Assembly (NCBI GenBank): GCA_012329085.1
Contig: JAAXQB010000254.1
Location: 1-7,464, forward strand
Reading direction: 5' to 3'
From: Methanosarcinales archaeon
Lineage (GTDB): Archaea; Halobacteriota; Methanosarcinia; Methanosarcinales; Methanosarcinaceae
DNA length: 7,464 nucleotides
The stretch's first letter is position 1. Every line of letters begins with the position of its first letter. This document shows, piece after piece, positions 1-4,700 of this stretch. The notes beneath the pieces were generated by a model. The model ran no database searches. It was not told where the DNA came from and saw nothing but the letters and a program-made list of their open reading frames with translations. Made by a program: the position numbers and the translations under genes.

Positions 1-1587
1 CAGCCGAATATTGGATATGATGAAAATACAGGAAAAGAATTATTATTTTTTGTAACCGATAGAGCAGATGCCGCAGGTGGACGCAATGGCGATTTGGATA
101 TTTATTGTAGTATTATTGAAGCTGATGGAAAAGTAAATACTCCTGCAAAATTGAATATCAACACAGAGGAGGACGATATAACGCCATTTTTTAATAAAAA
201 AAATAAGACACTATACTTTAGTTCTGAAGGATACCAAGGGTTTGGAGGGTTTGATATTTATCGGTCTGAAAAAATAGGAAGTGATTACGCCACACCCGTT
301 TCGATGGAAGCACCTCTTAATTCTAGCTACGATGATTTTTATTTTTCTACAGATGAAGAGTTTGAAAATGGATACTTTTCTTCTAATCGACTAGGAGTAA
401 CTTTTGAAGGGGAAGGAATGGAAACTTGTTGTAGTGATATTTATAAATTAGAGATTATCCAAGTGGAGTTGTTGGCGTTTACATTTAATAAATTAGTCAA
501 TACAGAATTGGACAGTTGTACCGTAGCCTTGTACGACGTGGCAACAGGTGAAAAGATAGAACAACGATTAAATCCAGCAGGCAACGATTATTATTTTCCA
601 TTAGATTTGGAAAAAGAATATATGGTCATTACCAAAAAAGAAGGGCGGTGGACAATCGACACAACTTATGTGAACACATTAGGAATTACAGAAACCACAA
701 CACTTCAAACGGAGTTGAATTTACTTCCTGATGTTGACTTAATTACTAATACTTTTGACAAAAATACAGAGGAAGAATTGATAGGTTGTACGTTTGAATT
801 TTATGATGAAACGACAGGTGAGTTGATTTATAAAACTGACCGTATAGACGATAATCGTTTTTATAGCAAGTTGGAATTTGGGAAAAAATATAAAGTGGTA
901 GCGTCCAAAGAAGGATACTCTTCTGATGAAGTTTCTTTTACTACTTCGGGGTTAACTACTCCAAAAACATTTGAATTTCCACTTTATTTAGAACCAGAAT
1001 TTGATATTGTCAACTTATCAGTCATTCTGTATTTTGACAATGACGAGCCAGATAAACGAACAAGAAGACCCACTACCTCTCGTACCTACAAAGAAGCTTA
1101 TTCTGAATATGTAAAAGAGGAACGAGTTCAACAGTTTTTAGTTGAAAATGGAAAAGGACTAAATGGAGAAATAAAAATAAAATCAGAAAAAGAAACTCAA
1201 TTATTCTTTGATGATAGAGTAAAACAGGGGATGGTGAAATTAGAACTTTTTGCTAGATTCTTAGAAAGATACTTGCCACAAGGGCGGAAATATCAAATAG
1301 AAGTAGAAGGGTTTGCAAGTCCAAGAGCACCATCTGATTATAATAAAAAATTGACATCAAGGCGGGTGAGTAGTGTTGAAAATTATCTTAGACGATATAA
1401 TGGAGGAGTCCTTGCACCTTATATTGGTTATGGAAAAAACCTTACGATTAAGCTGATACCAAGAGGAGAAGATCCTTCAGAAGGGCTAGGAATTCCATCA
1501 CGATTCTCAGACCCAAAATCAATTTATAGTATTGAAGCTTCAGAACAAAGAAAAGTAGAGATTGTAAGAATTAAAAGAATTCAATAA
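1..1587 (+). CDS. PD40 / OmpA-family envelope protein, 3' part (5' end outside window)
   Basis: The frame is open from base 1 and ends at TAA 1585-1587, giving 528 residues with no start in the window. A TTG at 94 lies inside conserved sequence and is not the real start. Residues about 1-150 carry PD40 (WD40-like propeller) strands with LYFSS and FDIYR/SDIYK motifs. Residues about 155-241 and 245-330 are two related beta-sandwich modules, each with a Cys and a YD.(A/T)TGE motif, resembling carboxypeptidase-regulatory or CNA-B folds. The C-terminal OmpA-like domain has the first strand VILYFDND (341-348), a roughly 50-residue insertion, a helix at 407-425, and EGFASPRAPSDYN..L..RR (436-455). 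In the OmpA family this domain binds peptidoglycan in the periplasm; here the usual Asp of the G.TD motif appears to be Ser440, while the Arg pair is kept. Such proteins often accompany PorP/SprF and giant adhesins of the type IX pathway. The family call is firm; the exact role is unknown. Confidence 0.88.
   Translation, partial: QPNIGYDENTGKELLFFVTDRADAAGGRNGDLDIYCSIIEADGKVNTPAKLNINTEEDDITPFFNKKNKTLYFSSEGYQGFGGFDIYRSEKIGSDYATPVSMEAPLNSSYDDFYFSTDEEFENGYFSSNRLGVTFEGEGMETCCSDIYKLEIIQVELLAFTFNKLVNTELDSCTVALYDVATGEKIEQRLNPAGNDYYFPLDLEKEYMVITKKEGRWTIDTTYVNTLGITETTTLQTELNLLPDVDLITNTFDKNTEEELIGCTFEFYDETTGELIYKTDRIDDNRFYSKLEFGKKYKVVASKEGYSSDEVSFTTSGLTTPKTFEFPLYLEPEFDIVNLSVILYFDNDEPDKRTRRPTTSRTYKEAYSEYVKEERVQQFLVENGKGLNGEIKIKSEKETQLFFDDRVKQGMVKLELFARFLERYLPQGRKYQIEVEGFASPRAPSDYNKKLTSRRVSSVENYLRRYNGGVLAPYIGYGKNLTIKLIPRGEDPSEGLGIPSRFSDPKSIYSIEASEQRKVEIVRIKRIQ
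463..990 (+). repeat. Two tandem beta-sandwich modules in the OmpA-family protein
   Basis: Two modules of about 86 residues (463-723 and 733-990) align by eye. Each has a V(E/D)L start, a TF(N/D)K segment, an acidic stretch followed by a lone Cys (residues 173 and 263 of the visible part), a YD.(A/T)TGE turn, and a (K/E)(K/E)Y.V..(K/S)KEG strand near the end. They look like an internal duplication of a carboxypeptidase-regulatory-like domain between the propeller and the OmpA domain. Identity is only moderate, so the duplication is old. The fold assignment rests on pattern only. Confidence 0.6.
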
Positions 1588-1612
1588 TCTATAATTACTG
1601 ACTTTAGTCTGG

Positions 1613-1620
1613 TAGGTTTG
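1613..1620 (+). promoter_or_regulatory. Possible Bacteroidota -7 element (TAGGTTTG)
   Basis: TAGGTTTG matches the Bacteroidota sigma-A -7 consensus TAnnTTTG exactly. It lies 26 bases after the stop of the OmpA-family gene and 91 bases before the adhesin ATG, so a transcript starting just downstream would have a leader of roughly 85 nt. I see no TTG at the usual distance upstream for a -33 element, which weakens the call. If real, the adhesin has its own promoter rather than depending only on read-through. Confidence 0.3.
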
Positions 1621-1647
1621 AGGAGGTATTAAAAATCAACTAATTTA

Positions 1648-1667
1648 AATCGACTAAATAGCCGATT
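1648..1667. repeat. 20-bp imperfect palindrome in the intergenic gap
   Basis: The arms AATCGACTAA and ATAGCCGATT are inverted copies that match at 8 of 10 positions, including a perfect outer AATCG/CGATT. The site lies between the possible promoter and the adhesin start. It is not followed by a T run, so it is a poor intrinsic terminator. It could be an operator, a leader hairpin, or chance. A smaller inverted pair, GCGT/ACGC, sits at 1685-1697 just before the start codon. The rest of the 124-base gap shows nothing else I recognise. Confidence 0.3.
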
Positions 1668-1711
1668 GTTATATCGAAATCCCAGCGTAATACACGCATA
1701 AATTTTATACT

Positions 1712-1774
1712 ATGAAAAAAATATTATTACTCAATATTTTCGCTTTCATATCATGGTCTATCCAGCTGTCTGCA
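1712..1774 (+). other. Sec signal peptide of the adhesin
   Basis: The N-terminus has two Lys after Met, a hydrophobic core (ILLLNIFAFISW), and a likely cleavage site after LSA at residue 21, leaving Gln-Cys at the mature end. Small-residue cleavage followed by Gln is common in exported Bacteroidota proteins. The Cys at residue 23 is preceded by Gln, not Gly or Ala, so this is not a lipobox and a lipoprotein is unlikely. Confidence 0.85.
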
Positions 1775-4700
1775 CAATGTAGTGTAGTCGTTAGTAATGT
1801 TACAGAGGAAACCTGTGTCAATAGTAGCGATGCTTCTGCAACTGCTACGGGAGTAGGTTCAGGACAAAGCACTTACTTGTGGAGCAATGGACAAACATCT
1901 GCAACCGCAACCAATTTGACCACAGGAACTTACACCGTAATTGCAACTGATGCAAATGGTTGTACAAGTACTGCAACGGCAACAGTTACACTTAATCCTG
2001 AAGGAGTGTGGTTGATGATTTCTTCTACGCCAGTAACCTGCAACGGAGGAAATGATGGAACAGCACACGTAAGTGTCATGACAGGAGTTGCGCCATTTAT
2101 TTATCAATGGGATGACCCCGCAGGAACAACAACCGCTGACCCCGTAAATTTAACAGCAGGGCAATATCGAGTAACCGTAACAGATGTGAATGGCTGTTCC
2201 AATTATATTCCAATAGTGGTGGAAGAACCTACGGCTATTGTTATTCTCGCTAATTCTTCTAATGAAACTTGTTTTGGAGATGCAAACGGGAGTGCTTCAA
2301 TAACTACATCTGGAGGTACAGGACAAAAGACATATTCATGGAGTACAGGAGCAACAACTTCTTCCATTGGGAATTTATCAGCAGGAAATTATGGAGTAAC
2401 CGCAACTGATGAAAATGGATGTACAAGTTTCACAACAATAACTGTTTCCCTAACTAATCCTCAAATTACACTTACAGGAACTTCTACTTCTACAACTTGT
2501 AATGGAGGGAATAATGGAACGGCATCAGTAACTGTAAATTCTGGAAATGGACCTTTTACTTACCTGTGGAGTGATGGTCAAACGACTGCAAATGCAACAG
2601 GATTGACGGATGGAAACTATATAGTAACCGTAACAGGAGCAAATGGATGTGCTACCTCTACAACAATTATGGTTACAGAACCAACACAAATAACTACTTC
2701 AATCACACCAACTCATATTACTTGTTTTGGAAATAATAATGGAATAGCAACAGCTACATCTAATGGAGGAACGGGGCAAGTGACTTATGCTTGGAGCAAT
2801 GGAGGCACAGGAGGAATTATTTCAAATCTTGCAGCAGGAACTTATTCGGTTACTGCAACCGACGCAAATGGTTGCACTCAAATAACAACTACAACTATCA
2901 CCGAACCAACTCCATTAACTGCAACTTCAACAGGAACAAATGTAACTACTGTTGGTGCAAATGATGGAACAGCAACCGCAAATCCATCAGGAGGAACAGC
3001 TCCTTATACTTACCTGTGGAGCAATGGAGCAACGACTCAAACGATTTCAAATCTTGCAGCAGGAACATACACCGTTACTATAACAGATGCTAACGGTTGC
3101 ACAACTACAACAACTGTCATCATCAATCAACCAATAATATTAATTACGACTTCTACTCCTGCTACTTGTGGTAGTGCAAATGATGGAACAGCAATGGTTT
3201 CTGCATCAGGTGGAGTACCTTCATATTCTTACCTATGGAGTGATGGGCAAACAACAGCAACCGCAACAGGGCTTGCAGCAGGAATCCATTCTGTTACCGT
3301 AACGGATGCCAATGGAAATACAAGCACCACATCAGTAGTCGTTACCGAAATTTCAAATGTAATTGCAACAGCAAGTTCTTCTAATGAAACTTGTGTAGGA
3401 AGTGCAGACGGTCATGTTTCGGTAAGCACAAGTGGAGGAGTTGGGCAAATGACTTTCTTGTGGAGCAATGGAGCAACTACTTCAACTGTAAATAATTTAT
3501 CAGTAGGAACTTACACCGTAACCGTTACTGACCAGAATGGATGTACCGCATCTGCTTCTACTACTATCGAACTTTCTCCAGAAGGAATATGGGTCGATGT
3601 AACCACGACACCTGTTTTATGTTTTGGGGAAAATTCAGGAAACCTTAGTACATCAGTTACTACAGGTGTGCCACCTTATAGCTATGCTTGGAGTAATGGA
3701 GCGACTACTCCTAATCTTTCAAATCTTATAGCCGGAACTTATACCGTAAGTGTAACTGATGCAAATGGTTGCGTAGGAATTTTTACAACAGAAATTACAC
3801 AACCTACACAAATCACAGGAACAATCACTTCTACTAATGTGAATTGTGGAGCAACAGACGGAACCGCTTCTGTAATGATAAATGGCGGAACACCTGGCTA
3901 CACCTACTCATGGAGTAATGGAGCAACGACTCAAAATATTTCTGGACTAGCAGCAGGAACTTATACTGTTACAGCTACTGATACAAAGGGATGTATGTTT
4001 ACAACATCTACTGTTGTCAATGATAACAATACACTTTTGGTAACTTCTGCCACCCCTACAAATCCAACCACAGCAGGAGGTACAGATGGAACAATTAATA
4101 TAGAAATAAGCGGAGGAACAACACCTTATACTTATTTATGGAGCAATGGTTCGACCACACAAGATATTTCAGGATTAAGTGCGGGGTGCTATACCGTAAC
4201 TATTTCTGATGCAAATGGTTGCTCCATTTCCTCAACAACTTGTCTTACAGACCCAAGTATGCTAACCGTAGTTGTCACGACAACTGATAATGGTTGTATG
4301 GGAAATAACATGGGAACAGTAACTGCAATAGCAAATGATGGAACTTCTCCTTATACTTATATGTGGACAACCTCCACAGGTTTTCCGTTAGGAACAACTC
4401 AAACAATAACTGGATTGACAAATGGAACATACCTTGTAACCGTAACCGATACCAATGGTGTTCAAGGTATGGGGTCAGGTGAAGTGACAGGAAGTGGAGG
4501 AGTTGGTTCTTCAGCGACATCCGTAAACATTACCTGTAATGGAGATAGTAATGGTTCTGCTATGGCAAATGGAATAGGTGGTGCGCCAGGGTTAACAGGT
4601 TATCAATATAATTGGAGCAATGGAGCAATAACTCAAAATATTTCAAACCTTCCTGCGGGAACTTATACCGTTACCGTAACAGACCAAACAGGATGTACTT

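Noticed and set aside
94..96. TTG as the start of the first gene
   Set aside because: The frame is open to base 1, and the codons before 94 encode PD40-like sequence (LLFFVTDR), so the gene starts left of the window.
1621..1626. Perfect AGGAGG Shine-Dalgarno-like sequence
   Set aside because: It is 85 bases before the adhesin ATG. The nearest downstream frame would need an ATT start and ends after six codons. It also abuts the possible -7 element, so it may not be transcribed in full.
1699..1706. TAAATTTT as a second -7 element
   Set aside because: It deviates from TAnnTTTG and would place the transcript start at or inside the start codon. The nearest upstream TTG (1666-1668) is about 30 bases away, too far for a -33 element.
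1772..1780. Possible lipoprotein Cys at residue 23 (LSAQC)
   Set aside because: The residue before Cys is Gln, not Gly or Ala, so there is no lipobox. Cleavage after LSA fits a normal signal peptide.
1859..2107. Minus-strand open frame of 82 codons
   Set aside because: It is antisense to the adhesin repeats, and its Cys/Arg-rich translation has no recognisable motif. It is a shadow of the Thr/Gly/Asn-rich coding strand.
4275..4520. Minus-strand open frame of 81 codons
   Set aside because: It is antisense to units 12-13 of the repeat array, with no motif or start context. The same applies to the minus-strand frames at 5767-6000, 6700-6945 and 6767-6997.
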